From positions 17,455,183 through 17,519,182 of the forward strand of contig OZ034972.1 of NCBI GenBank assembly GCA_964030785.1: a DNA stretch of 64,000 nucleotides, written 5' to 3'. This stretch comes from Siderastrea siderea. Its lineage: Eukaryota; Cnidaria; Anthozoa; Scleractinia; Rhizangiidae. Below the pieces are notes generated by a model that searched no databases, was not told where the DNA came from, and worked only from the letters and a program-made list of their open reading frames with translations. Both the position numbers and the translations under genes were made by a program. The number at the start of each line of letters is the position of its first letter. Position 1 is the first letter of the stretch. Shown in pieces: positions 1-10,905 of this stretch.

Positions 1-2060
1 CTGAAACCGCTGGTTTGGACAAACTCGTGTACTTTGCTAAAAATCGCTTAAAAGTAGTGTGCCTAGTGCGAAAATGACAAAAGGTTCTGATCTTGGGCTG
101 AAAACGCTGTTTTATACAAATTCGCTCATTTTGCTGAAAACCCCAAAAAGTGGTGTGCCCGGTGCAAAAATGAGAAAACGTGCTGATCTCGGACTTAAAA
201 CGCTGTTTTGCACAAACTTGTGCACTTTGCTAAAACTGGGTAAGAAGTGGCGCACCCAGTGCGAAAATGACGAAACGTGCTGATCTCGGGCTGAAAACGC
301 TGTTTTATACAAAGTCGCGCACTTTGCTGAAAACCCCAAAAAGTGGTCTGACCGGTGCGAAAATGACAAAACGTGCTGATCTCGGACTGAAGCCGCTGTT
401 TTGTACAAACTCGATTACTTTTCTAAAAAATTGCTAAAAAGTGGTGCACCCGGTGCGAAGATGACGAAACGTGCTGATCTCGGGCTGAAAACGCTGTTTT
501 ATACAAAGTAGCGCACTTTGCTGAAAACCCCAAAAAGTGGTGTGCCCGGTGCGAAAATGACAAAACGTGCTGATCTCGGACTGAAAACGCTGTTTTGCAC
601 AAACTTTGCACTTTGCTAAAACTGGGTAAGAAGTGGTACACCCAGTGCGAAAGTTACAAAACGTGCTGATCTCGGACTGAAACCACTGTTTTGGACAAAC
701 TTGTGTACTTTCCTAAAAATCGCTAAAAAGTAGTGTGCCTAGTGCGAAAATGACCAAAGGTGCTGATATCGGGCTGAAAACGCTGTTTTGTACAAACTCG
801 CGCACTTTTCTCAAAACAGCTAAAAATTGTTGTGCCCAGTGCGAAAACGACAAAAGGTGCTGAGCTCGCAATGGAAACGCTGTTTTGTACAAACTCGTGT
901 ACTTTTCTGAAACTCGCTAAGAAGTGGTGCACCCAGTGAAAAATGACGAAACGTGGTGATCTCGGGCTGAAAACGCTGTTTTGTACAAAGTCGCGCACTT
1001 TGCTGAAAACCGCTAAAAAGTGGTGTCCCCGGCGCGACAATGACAAAACGTGCTGATTTCGAGCCGAAAACGCTGTTTTGTACATACTCCAGCACTTTGC
1101 TAAAAATGGCTAAAAAGTATTGCGCCCAGTGCGAAAATGACAAAACGTGCTGATCTCGAGCCCAAAACGCTGTTTTGTACGAACTTGTGTACTTTGATGA
1201 AAACCGCTAAAAACTTGTGTGCCCAGTACGAAAATGACAAAACGTGCTGATCTCGGGAGCTGAAAACGCTGCTTTCGACAAACTCTTGTACTTTCCTGAA
1301 AATTGCTAAAAAATAGTGCACCAAGTGCGAAAATGACAAAACGTGCTGATCTCGGGCTGAACATGCTGTTTTGCACAAACTCGTGCACTTTGCTAAAAAT
1401 GGCTAAGAAGTGGTGCGTCCAGTGCGGAATTCAGAAAACGTGCTGATCTCGGGCTGAAAATGACGAGATGTGCCGGCCTTGGGCTGTAAACGCTGTTTTG
1501 CACCAACTTGTGCACTTTCCTGAAAATGGCTAAAAAGTAGTGCGCCCAGTGTGGAATCGACAAAGTGTGCTGATCTTGGGATGAAAAGGCTGTTTTGTAC
1601 AAACTCGTGCACTTTGCTCAAAACTGCTAAAAAGTGTTGTGCCCAGTGCGAAAATGACAAAACGTGCTGATCTCGGGCTTAAAACGCTGTCTTGTACAAT
1701 TTCCCGAACTTTGCTAAAAACCGCTAAAAAGTGGTGTCCCCAGTGCGAAAATGACAAATCGTGCTGCTCTGGGGCTGAAAACTCTGATTTGTCCAAAATC
1801 GCGCACTTTCCTAAAAATGGCTAAGCAGTAGTGTGCCCAGTGCGAAAATGACAAAACGTGCTGATCTCGGGCTGAAAACTCTGATTTGTACAAATCCATG
1901 CACTTTGCTAAGAATTGCTAAAAAGTAGTGCGCCGAGTGCGGAATTGACAAAACGTGCTGATCTCGGGGGCTGAAAACGCTGTTTTGGACAAACTCGTGC
2001 ACTTTGCTAAAAATGGCTAAGAAGTTGTGCACCCGGTGCGGAAGTGACAAAACGTGCTGC
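1..2060. repeat. 96-bp tandem minisatellite, about 21 copies
   Basis: Head-to-tail copies of a unit of about 96 bp fill the left edge. The anchor GTGCGAAAATGACAAAACG or a near variant starts at 66, 162, 259, 355, 453 and 549, which gives 96-98 bp spacing, and it continues to about 2050. Each unit also carries a CTGTTTTGTACAAACTCG core and a TTTGCTAAAAATGGCTAAAA stretch. The array is already running at base 1 and stops at a retrotransposon fragment. Because 96 is a multiple of three, long open frames recur on the minus strand in every unit; I regard them as by-products of periodicity, not genes. Confidence 0.95.
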
Positions 2061-2061
2061 T

Positions 2062-2510
2062 AAAAACGATCTCTTGCTTTGGAACATGAGGCTGATTTTC
2101 GGAAATTCTTGTTTGCCTTCTTTTGTGCAATCAGTCTCACAAGGACGATGTTCCAAAGGCCAAGATTCCTCCACCTCATATAGGAAGGCAGGTCCCTGAA
2201 AACAGCGACCCACAGCAGACATGTCTCTAAGGTCGAGGCCTCTCGTCGCGTCATCAGCAGAGTTTTTATGTCCAGGCACGTAACGCAGGAAGGGTTCTAT
2301 GCTGGATCTCGGCGAGTCGATCAACAACAAACGATTTCAGTCATCTTGAATGACCCTGAACCCAGTAGATTACATTCATACTGTCTGTCCACAGGGTGTG
2401 TTAACTTAGTGGTATTTTCAACTTCTCAGAGGCTGTTTCAGCGGTACGAGCCCGGGGAAGAGTCAGCGATAACAGTCAAGGCGAGTGGAGCTGCGATAAA
2501 GGAAAGATGC
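2062..2510 (-). pseudogene. BEL/Pao retrotransposon pol fragment (RNase H region)
   Basis: Read on the minus strand, this stretch gives pieces typical of the RNase H part of BEL/Pao pol: a WTDSMNVIYWVQGHSR segment (about 2390-2350), then a VDRLAEIQ segment, then YVPGHKNSADDATRGL (about 2290-2240) followed by RCFQGPAFLY and EESWP. In this family such residues lie between RNase H and the integrase zinc finger. Stops and frame changes break the frame, so it is dead. It directly abuts the 96-bp array. Neither LTR is recognised. The BEL/Pao assignment rests on the ADDATRGL-type box and the tryptophan-rich spacing and is fairly safe; the copy's ends are not. Confidence 0.75.
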
Positions 2511-2609
2511 TGAAAAATATGATTCTAATATCGAAGCACATGAAGATGTGGGCGATTTCCTGGAGATTGGTGGTTACGTGGCAAAGGAGTCTTCGCCGAT
2601 GTGACCACG

Positions 2610-3290
2610 GTCTAGCTTCACGGATGAGCAGCCTGCTGAATTCATAAACCTCGCATACCGGTTTTCCAGTCAGTTTACCGAGGCGCCCGGCACAAGGAAT
2701 GTGGTTCAGCATCATATCAAGTCACATCGGATGAGCCTGTCAGATCGAAATCATATCCTGTGCCGTATAGCTTGAGAGAATTCCTAAAGAAAGATATTGA
2801 ATGCATCATGATCAAGATGAAAGTTGTTAGAGAATCCAGTTCACCCTATGCGTCACCTGTGGTGGTTGTTAAGAAAAACTGCAACACTAACAGGGTAGCT
2901 TGGACTACAGAAAGCTCAACAAACTTACAGTGTTTGATCGTAAACTGATGGCTACCGCAAAGGATTTATTTCAGAAAATGAGTGGTGATAAATACTTTTC
3001 AAAGCTTGACCAGAGCAAAAGGTACTGGCAGATCATCCTACCAGAGGAAGATATCCCTGAGACTGCCTTTGTGACTCCTGACGGATCTTATGAGTTCTTT
3101 CTTGTCTTTTGGAATGGTTTACTCGGCAGCTACACTAAAACGCTGCATGAAAAAACTACTGTTAGGTTTGGACTATGTAGAATTCTACAAAACAAGGTGG
3201 AATGGGGTAAGGCCCAGGAAAAAGCCTATCTAACAATCAAGACTCTTCTTACAAACAAACATGTCCCCCCCCCCCCCCCTCCAAAGTACA
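2610..3290 (+). pseudogene. Ty3/gypsy retrotransposon pol relic, internally deleted RT
   Basis: Plus-strand pieces in three frames match the pre-RT linker and reverse transcriptase of a Ty3/gypsy polyprotein. A linker with RFSSQFTEAPGT (about 2660) is followed after a frameshift by VPYSLREFLKKDIE (about 2762) and SSPYASPVVVVKK (about 2840). A second frameshift leads to DYRKLNKLTVFD (from 2900), GDKYFSKLDQS and ETAFVTPDGSYEFF. After residues FWNGLLG the sequence jumps to EWGKAQEKAYLTIKTLL, which normally lies at the start of RNase H. The RT catalytic box and thumb are therefore deleted. The poly-C run near 3266 disturbs the frame further. The LTR at 3514-3883 is in the right place and orientation to be its 3' LTR. 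Confidence 0.85.
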
Positions 3291-3500
3291 CGAGCAGTGC
3301 AAAGTTTGCGAACAGCCGACTGATGCGTTGGGCAGTGTTCTTACAGAGTTACAATGAAAGTGGAGGCTGTTAAGGGATCAGAAAATGTTGGCGAGGACTA
3401 AATGAGCCGAGCTACAGAACGACAGCTAACAATGGACTTTCTTTCAGCAGATATTTTGAGACAATTTTTCGTTGTTTACAGAAATGTTGATATTTCTTAT

Positions 3501-3883
3501 CAATAGGGGGTTATGTCACAAAAATTGGCTAGTTTTACCTTGAACTTTCCAGAACATTCTCTACAACTTTCAAGAGCCTTTTAGAATGCTGAGTCATTTA
3601 AATAATTATGTAATCTCTTTGAATAGTCAGCAATAATGTAAAGTTACTAAAAATAGATTTCTTAGAAGTTTCTGGAACATGTTGTGATAAGTTTATAAGT
3701 AAGCGCCTGTCAGTCCACTCAAGCAGGTTTCAAGCAGTTTGTTGCTGTGACTGTGTGCCGAACTTAGTGAAGTGGCCGTGTAGGAAGAAGAGTCTGTGTG
3801 ACAGAAGTACTGAAAAGTGTGAAGACTACTTCAGTTTCGAATAAATCTGCTTGTTGCTGTTACCAACAATCCTGCGTTCTACA
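3501..3883 (+). mobile_element. Putative 3' LTR with polypurine tract of the Ty3/gypsy relic
   Basis: A purine run AATAGGGGG at 3502-3510 is followed by a sequence starting near TGTCACAAAAATTGG (3514) and ending near GCGTTCTACA (3883), so it has TG...CA-type ends. Inside are a TATA box TTATAAGT at 3693-3700 and a polyadenylation signal AATAAA at 3840-3845, in the expected order for an LTR. It lies about 220 bp downstream of the pol relic on the same strand. No second LTR copy was found, so the 5' half of the element is missing and the LTR edges are approximate to a few bases. Confidence 0.65.
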
Positions 3884-3935
3884 TACAAAGGCATTAATCC
3901 TAAACGAAACCCTTAACATCCCGTCGCGAAATTGA

Positions 3936-5115
3936 TCAAGAAATATTAAGTAATATTTCGGTAAGAACTATACCATCCTCAGACTTAGAACAAGCATTAC
4001 GCTTGACAAATGAGCACATCTGGCAGGCTTCATCCTCACAGGTAGGGGCGTTACGGCTGGCAAAGTCAGTGGGAAGAATTACAGATCATGAAACGGTAGT
4101 TTATCGCATGTCTGAACGCAAGGTTTCCTATCAGTGAGGTTGGAGGCCATTTTACTGGATTGAACAATATAAGCACTGAATTTTTTTGCGGCGGCAATGG
4201 AGGGCAATGCCATCTCGCATGATAATCGCGTCGTCTGTGATCCTCGTAGCTTCATGCTAGCTTGTCGTAACTTGCTGTTGCGTATCACGTACAGGGTGAC
4301 TCCCATGCACGGGGTTTTGACTTCACCGTCATTCACCATCCACAGTTGGTCTTCTGGTCTGTCTAAGGTGATCGTGGGCGAAGAAGAGAGAGTACGATTT
4401 GTGTCGTGAAACGAGTGCCATGACGTCCGGCTGTTGCATCGTCAAGTGGGGGAACTATGTTGAAATACCTTGGAATCGTACGAGAGAAAACCTTACATGC
4501 TCCGACGAAGGATCACATACAGCCAACGGTGTCTGGTTGAGAAAAGGTGGTAGGGTGTTGATACAAGCTGGTTGGCTGCGAAGGAACCTACGTTCCAGAT
4601 CCAACCAAGTGTTGGGGTGGACTTGGTTAATAACAGTCTTGGACGCTGAAAGGTGGAAGTCGCACCTACGGAGAGCCTGCAGGACCTTCTTTCAGTTTTG
4701 GAACAGATGTAAGGGAGCATTGTCACCCCAGTAGAGATCGTCAGCAATCTTGGCGACAACACCTTCTTGTAGCAAATGACCAAGCATAGGGCATATTACT
4801 TCTTCCAAAACAGTCTCAGAACCTGAGATTTTCATTGAAGAGCGTACATAGACTCGCACTCTCTTTGAAGGGGGTGGCTACGCCACAATACCTCATTAAC
4901 TCACGTGCCAGTAGTATCTGGTGAAATGCACTGGTTAGATCCGTGACTATAATGTGCTTCCACTGCACAATGAGGCGCAAAGTAAAGTCAACGTCAAGTG
5001 GCAGTGGAAGCTGCGACTTGCTATAGTGACCAACGTCGCAAACGCTGTGACGAGGCAAGAACTGAAATTGGACTGGAATTCTTTACTAAAAATGATGGGT
5101 TAAGGTACTCAACCG
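3936..5115 (-). pseudogene. LTR-retrotransposon pol fragment (RT and RNase H), broken
   Basis: On the minus strand, from high to low coordinates: [17 protein letters not shown] and [16 protein letters not shown] (RT motif A, about 4930), [11 protein letters not shown], a KIADDLYWG box (RT catalytic motif, about 4750), a KTVI...WIW segment, then RNase H-like VKTPCMGVTLYV (about 4320), LTDRKPCVQ (about 4120), and finally FASRNAPTCEDEACQMC with a stop at 3936-3938. At least three frame changes separate these pieces. The IADD catalytic box and the C-terminal cysteine-rich tail are seen directly. The family is an LTR retrotransposon, but I cannot decide between a gypsy-like and another lineage. 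It differs from the BEL/Pao piece at 2062-2510, because each has its own RNase H. Confidence 0.8.
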
Positions 5116-5329
5116 AGACGTCCCGTTGTCGGTGTCATCGAGGATGTTAACTATCTGTCAATTCTTGAAAAGGTGGCCGACCGTGATGAACTCGGTCGCT
5201 TTAAAATAGTTTCACATATTCTGTAAATTTAAATAGCAAGTGACATAATACGACTGTTGGCCATATGGGACACTGGAAAAGGCAAGTTGGGAAAAGAGAT
5301 TTTGTCAAACGCGTGAAAAGCAGCGAAAA

Positions 5330-7430
5330 TAGATAGTTTTCAACAAGTTCGGAGATATTTGCCGATACAAGCTAAAACACACCGTTTTCATCAAAGAATG
5401 TCGCGTTTACCAAAGAAAGGAAAAACACTCTGTTTCTATTCAATTAAGCCAAAGTTGCAAAACTAACAACTAACCCAAAACGGACGTTTTTTCAACAAGA
5501 CTGGTAACATTTTCCCAACGGCAACCATTTTCCAAAACACACTAGTTTCATCAAGTTGGGCTACATTCATCAAACTGGAAAAACACTCTCTTTTCATTCA
5601 ATTTTGCCAAAGATCCAAAAACAAGTTAAAACACACCGTTTTTTATCAAATTCTACCGCATTCACCATAACTAGGAAAACCCACCGTTGTCATGTCGTAT
5701 TGACCAAAATTGGGAAAACCATTGTTTTCATTCAATTTGGCCATAGTTGGTAAAAAGCAGCTAAAACAGACTTTTTTCAACATCTTGTTTGGTAAGATTT
5801 TTCCATACGAGCCAAACCACATTGTTTTCAGCAAGTTAAGCTACATTTACCAAAACTAGCCAAAACAAAGCTTCTTAAAAAATTTAACCAATGTTGCCAA
5901 AAGAAACCAAAATATACAGTTTTCAACAAGTTCGCAAACATTTTCCCATACAAGCCAAAACACATTCTTTTCATAAAGATAAGCTACATTCACCACCAAA
6001 ACAAGTTGTTTTCTTTAAATTTAATCAATGGTGCTAAAAGCAGCAAAAACAGACTGTTTTTAACAAGTGCAGAAACAGTTGTTCATACAAGCCAAAACAC
6101 CCAGTTTTTTTAATCAAGTAATACCGCACTTAAGGACGGTGCCTCCTTATACAGATGTATTTTTGTCAAGGTTATGACTATGGGGAAGACGCAGATCTTA
6201 CCAAGGGTTATTGGAATCCAGAAATTCTAAAACAGCGTTAAAATACAAAGAACGTATGGCAATTTCTTTTCAAATTTAAGCTAAATTATCTCTGAAAAAT
6301 GCTTGGTTACCCCCAATTTTCTTTTTGGATCTGAAAGCCCTTGCTAAGATCTGCTTTTTCCACATAGACTTAAACCGTGCAAAAGTATTGCTGTATTAGT
6401 GGGCAAATCGAGTATCCCGAGATACGCAGAACGTATGTGCAGTAACAAAAGGACGCACCGTCCTTAATAAAACTAGAAAAAAACACATCACATCAATTAT
6501 TCCACATTGACAAAACCTAGGAAAAACACCCTGTTTCCATTCAAACAAGTTTGGTAACATCTGTTCATACAAACCAAAACACATTGTTTTCATCAAGTTG
6601 TGTTAAATTTCCCAAAACAAGCCTTTTTTAAATTAAATTTAACCAAAGTTGCCAGAAACAACCAGAACACTATGTTTTCATCAAATAATCCTGCAATTAC
6701 AAAAAGTTTGTGAACGATACCCAAAGCCGGCCAAAACACCCAATTATATCAAATTTAAACACACTGTTTTCAGCAAATAAAGCCACATTTACCAAAACTA
6801 GGCAAACATAAAATTTAACTAAAGTTTTCAAAAGGAGCCAAAATATACTGTTTTCAACATTTTCGCACACAAGCCAAAACACATTCTTTTCATAAAGTTA
6901 AGCTATATTCGCGTAAATTTGCCAAAACAAGCTGTTTTCATTCAATAAGCCAGCGTTGCAAAAACAAGCCGAAACAGACTTTTTTCAACACGCCTGGTAA
7001 CATTTTCCCATAGAAGTCAAAACACACCGTTTTGATCAAGTTGGGCTACACTTATCAAAACCAGGAAAAACACTCTTTTCATTAATTTTTTCAAACTTTC
7101 AAAAAACTGCCTAAACAGAACGTTTTTAACAAGCTCGCAAACATTTGCCCATGCAAGCTAAAATACACCGTTTTTATCAAATTGTACCGCATTTACGAAA
7201 ACTAGAAAAATCCACCGTTTTCATAAAATCACGCCGCATTGACCAAAACCGGGAAAAACAGATTGTTCTCATCTAATTTGGCCACAGTTGTCAAAAGAAG
7301 GTAAAACAGACTATTTTCAACACGTTTGGTAAGATTTCTTCATACAAGCCAAAACACAGCACGTTAGGCTACATTAACAAAACTAACCAAAGTTGCCAAG
7401 GGAGCCAAAATTATCCTTATCCCTTTGGGC
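5330..7430. repeat. Diverged ~145-bp tandem repeat, AT-rich
   Basis: A phrase of the form AACAAGTTCGCAAACATTTT followed by CCATACAAGCCAAAACAC returns at roughly 5340, 5492, 5777, 5924, 6062, 6544, 6850 and 7125. That suggests units of about 140-150 bp, some missing or decayed. Other recurring parts are CACACCGTTTTCATCAAGTT and ACTAGGAAAAACAC. Copies are more diverged than in the 96-bp array at 1-2060. No coding signal is present. The array is split by the inserted MITE at 6134-6463. Confidence 0.8.
6134..6463. mobile_element. 330-bp MITE with TTAA target duplication
   Basis: The left end GGACGGTGCCTCC and the right end ACGCACCGTCC are inverted copies (GGACGGTGC core) and are flanked on both sides by TTAA (6130-6133 and 6464-6467). 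It sits inside the ~145-bp tandem repeat, which resumes on both sides, so it was inserted later. TTAA targets are used by piggyBac and Kolobok transposases. No open frame of note lies inside, so it is non-autonomous. A half copy of the same family is at 57066-57137. Confidence 0.85.
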
Positions 7431-7980
7431 CAATCGATTTTTTATTTCAAATTGAAAATACAATATCGGAAGTTTTGTGCTTATTGATTTTCAAATACAA
7501 ATTTCCTGCTTTCGTTTCGTTGCAGGAAACTTAATATAAAAATTAACTTTTTTCAGAAAATTTCAATTTTCCTTTTTTCATTTCTTTTCTGTCGATTGGA
7601 AATAGGAATATGAAGATGTTTGAAATTTTGACTTCAATTTCGCATTGATTCCACTTTTTATCTCAAAACACTAAAAACGGCAGAGGTTTCAGGGGGAAGG
7701 ACTTACCCAACTCGCCTTCCCCAGGGAGTGCTTTTCTGGTTCTTTTCGCTCTATTTCCCTCTGTTCTCGGGCTTAATTGCTATTTTTTCAATGGAAAGCA
7801 AAAAAAAAAAAAATTCAAGAAAAATTTCAAGGGCGTATCCTTGACTCGAACAAATTTTTTCCCCTTAAACTCGTAACATTTTTTGATCATCGCGCGCCTC
7901 TCACTCGGATAGAATGACTCAACAAGCAAACAATATTTCTGCGAGCAGGTTCATGGAAATATTGTAAACGAGTAATTCTA
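7431..7980. other. AT-rich stretch, no gene seen
   Basis: Low-complexity A/T-rich sequence with an A-run at 7800-7812 and a short GC-richer island near 7680-7740. I see no conserved frame, inverted ends or RNA gene. Confidence 0.5.
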
Positions 7981-8250
7981 AACATATGTAAATGTAATGA
8001 TTACCATTTATTTTTCCAAAAAATATCAACTAATGTACAAATTTACACAGATATTCTGGTCAAATACAATCAAAAAGCTAATAGTAGTTGATAACAAGTG
8101 AGCCCATGTAATTGTAAAGATATATAGCTGTAATGATCAACATTTATTTTTCAAAACGAATATCAACTAATCTACAAATTAACACATATTCTGGTCAAAT
8201 ACAATCAAAAAGCTAATAGTAGATGTCAACAAGTGAGCCCATGTTGATTT
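7981..8250. repeat. Two-copy tandem duplication, ~135-bp unit
   Basis: The block from GTAATGATTACCATTTATTTTT through ACAAGTGAGCCCATGT occurs twice in a row. CAAGTGAGCCCATGT starts at 8095 and again at 8230. The long shared core includes GGTCAAATACAATCAAAAAG. Copies differ by scattered substitutions and small indels. It lies just outside the 3' end of the Polinton integrase. Confidence 0.85.
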
Positions 8251-8299
8251 TAAAATCAGTACAACTCATTTCATTAGAACTAAAGTCACAAATTTAAAA

Positions 8300-9231
8300 A
8301 AACACGAGACAACGTTTTAAAGACATGTTTCCGCATAATTTGGGTGTGGTGATAGTCTTTTCAATGTTGAAGACCTTCAAAGACCAGACAGGGTCTGTGG
8401 CGCGTCTGCGACCCTCTTCTAGCTCGTCTCGCTGGTACGAATTTCGAACGTTTACGAAAGGGGGTAGTTTTTTTCGTTCAGCCCAACGGGCCTCGAATAA
8501 GGGGAAGACACGGAAGGCACGGCCTTTTCTATGATTGCCTCAGCAGGTTTCTTGCCGGTCAGACGAGTTACTTCGTTATTTAAAGCAGAGACAACGGCCC
8601 GCAGACGAGCCACCCACGTAGTTGACCTCTGTCCTTCCGTCAGCCTCATTTCGATGGCGTACTGATGGCTAAAGAGCCGCTTAGCCAGTGTGCGGTTGAA
8701 ATGCTCCACGATACCCTGGTCTCTGTGAATATCCACACGACCACGTCGGGTATTGACGCCATTTTCTTTCATCACTTTGGAGACGGAGCACATAGACTCG
8801 TGCCCTGGGTCGACTTGCAGAAGCTGTGGCCATCGCAGCGGTCCGCAGCTGTAAATCCTTTGAAAGGCGCCAGCAACTTCTACAGTTTCTTCTGACGTCA
8901 ATAGTTCAGCTTCTTTGTAGCGGCTGGCCATATCAACCACAGTCAAAACGAAATTAAAAGTTTTTTCGTCCCCGCCCCCGCCCCAGGGTGTCGTGGGGCA
9001 AAAAAGGAGGTCGGCCTGGTGAACTTTATTTGGTGTGGAAACATCAAACTTGGGTCCTTGAATGTGCTGGGAGGCCGGCAGATAAACCTGCCAGGCTGCT
9101 TGCTTTCTCAGCCAAACCTGAACCACTTCTTCAGAAACCTTGGCCGCCTCAGCCAGTTTTTTGATGGCTGCAAGACCTTTCCGATAACCATTGGGGCTGT
9201 AATATATTTGTGAAAGTTTTGTTTCGCTCAT
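8300..9231 (-). pseudogene. Polinton integrase (DDE, rve type), 3' frameshift
   Basis: The intact part is 259 codons, starting with ATG at 9231-9229. The N-terminal part (residues 8-52, with IYYSPNGYRKGL and VWLRKQAAW) resembles the zinc-finger-like head of Polinton integrases. The catalytic core shows D74 (HQADLLF), D141 (QVDPGHE) and E176 (GIVEHFNRTL), so the D-to-E spacing fits D,D35E. The frame stops at 8452, but the next ~100 bp on the minus strand in another frame give YQRDELEEGRRRATDPVWSL, a plausible C-terminal tail, so one frameshift probably truncates it. Integrases of this type join element ends to target DNA in the nucleus. TATAAGG at 9237-9243 lies only 6 bp before the ATG. The next gene upstream on the same strand is the fibre-like fragment. 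Confidence 0.85.
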
Positions 9232-9487
9232 TGAAGCCTTATATCAGTGTGCGAAAGTTTTACCATGGGGTAAAACGCTTACCCACGGAAATGTTGCAAA
9301 TCAAGTTTTTAGTTGATATCCGTGGTACAGCTTTTCGTAGCCGTAGTGTTTCTGTGGTAGTAGACATTCAAATTCTTCAGAATCTCATTTAAAATTCTTC
9401 AGAATCTCAATCGTACCCTTGCAAAAGGTCTTGTCGACGTGGTGAAAGTCGAAAATGTTTCGCCTTGTGTCACTCATTGGTGGTATA

Positions 9488-9940
9488 TTAAACACAAAAA
9501 TTGTACGGCGCTCTGTATTTAAACATCAGTGATATTTCTTCATCCTTGTCATTTGCGTTCAATTTTACTGCCATATGGCCGAATTGTAAATCTAAATTTA
9601 AATTTATTTTTTGTACTTGTGTGCTTTGTGAGGAAGTGTAAGTCGATGTTTGTTGTAGAAGATCACCGTGGTTTATTTTTAAAGATATTGGTAGATATTC
9701 ACAAGCTACATTAGAATACATTGCATTTATTGACAATATGCGGCTGCCATTAATTAATTTGGGAGAACCATTTAAGGAAAATGTTTCACCATTGTTAGTG
9801 TTCAAATAGCCGTGTATGTGGTGAATTGAACCTAGCAATCGGTGACCGTTCTTATCCAAATCTGCCTCCATTACCATTTGACCATTTTCGAAAACAACAT
9901 CCTTGTCAAAAACATCTGAATCAACATTATTACCGGGCCC
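9488..9940 (-). pseudogene. C-terminal part of a fibre-like protein (Polinton associated)
   Basis: An open minus-strand frame runs from about 9940 to a stop at 9488. It begins with PGPGNNVDSDVF and continues into MEADLDKNGHRLLGS and a roughly 130-residue tail rich in Asn, Ser and beta-branched residues. There is no credible start; the frame simply enters from the palindrome edge at 9939, so the N-terminus is missing. The LDKNGHRLL phrase resembles the short spacer repeats in the fibre-like gene at 18990-19910 (TKLDKAADIDMKN). I infer that this is the head domain of a similar gene, cut off by the palindrome. Function as an attachment fibre is a guess from layout and composition. Confidence 0.45.
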
Positions 9941-10418
9941 GGTGTAAAAGAAAAAACTGTCGACTTATAGAGATTGCAGGCCCAGGTCTCAGGGTATGAC
10001 CGTTGACTAGGATCAGGTCAGAAGAAAGACTGCTAACCAGCAGGCCAGGCTCTCAGGAGAATTGGGATCGTGGGCTCTGACCCAATGGGGAGTACTGCTG
10101 GTTAGCTCAATTAGAGAAGACCCCCGCCCAGTAGGGCTTTTCTGGACTGACACTTCAGTGGAAGATTACTGACCTGTCGGTAAGGAACACGATTTTTTTG
10201 CGTTAGTTGGAATGCCTTGAAGTATACCCAACCTCCCCAGGGTGCCCTTATTTGGATGTTAACTAGACCAAGAGAGGTACCCCACCTCCGGTCTTTGTTG
10301 ATCCCATACCTCTCTCTGTCAAACCTCTGTAGCTACAGACAGCTCAGAGTAGCTTCAGGTAGCTCAAACATGAACATTTCAGAGTTCACGTGACAATCAC
10401 TTTTATTCACGTTCGTTA
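9939..10418. repeat. Outer left arm of a large inverted repeat
   Basis: This segment is repeated in inverse orientation at 15165-15641. The outermost shared word is TAAAAGAAAAAACTGTC at the left and its complement at 15625-15641. Shared inner words include GGATCAGGTCAGAAGAAAGA, CCTCCGGTCTTTGTTGATCC and GTAGCTACAGACAGCTCAGA. Similarity continues past the inserted element (10419-13341) into the gene at 13376-14175. A right-side word, GGGTTGGAGGAGG, is a local tandem gain, and 10386-10416 is not shared. No open frame is conserved here. Confidence 0.9.
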
Positions 10419-10744
10419 GGGGCCGACCATTTAACTTTTGAGGGGGGGGTGGATGATTTCTGGTCAACAAGCTTTTTTTTTCTAGCAACCTGGTGGGCAG
10501 GATATTTTTTTTCCTTCTAAATGCTCTGCAGGATATTTTTTTTCCTCTTCATTTCTCTGCAGGATTTTTTTTTCCTCAAAAAAAAAAAAGAGTTCTTACA
10601 TTAGTTTTCAATTCCAGCTGGAGCTTTGTTCACAGACAAGACAACAAATAGATAAATCATAAGTGAAATGCATGGGCTTGAGTTTGTTTCATGGGATTAT
10701 GAAAATCACTTACACCATTTTTTTTGTATGAGCTTACTAATTAG

Positions 10745-10865
10745 GGTTTGACATATATGCCGGCATAATTTCGAGCATAATACTATAGGTGGAGCATCGA
10801 GCATAATGCCGGCATAATAGTGCTATTTGCCGGCATAATAGTGCCATTTTGTGACATAACAGTTA
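10745..10865. repeat. Short GCCGGCATAAT repeat cluster
   Basis: GCCGGCATAAT occurs three times and CGAGCATAAT twice between 10758 and 10852, separated by near-identical linkers such as AGTGC. It is a small local tandem cluster inside the TTA-flanked element, with no coding potential. Confidence 0.7.
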
Positions 10866-10905
10866 TTTATTTTTTTAGAGCTACAACTGTCCATTTATTA
10901 AGTTA

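Noticed and set aside
112..1899. Many long minus-strand open frames rich in Phe, Ser and Arg in the first 2 kb
   Set aside because: They are periodic frames of a 96-bp tandem repeat, whose length is a multiple of three. No start context or variation pattern of a gene.
1..2060. CRISPR-like regular repeat
   Set aside because: Units are contiguous and diverge along their whole length; there are no unique spacers, and the rest of the window is eukaryotic.
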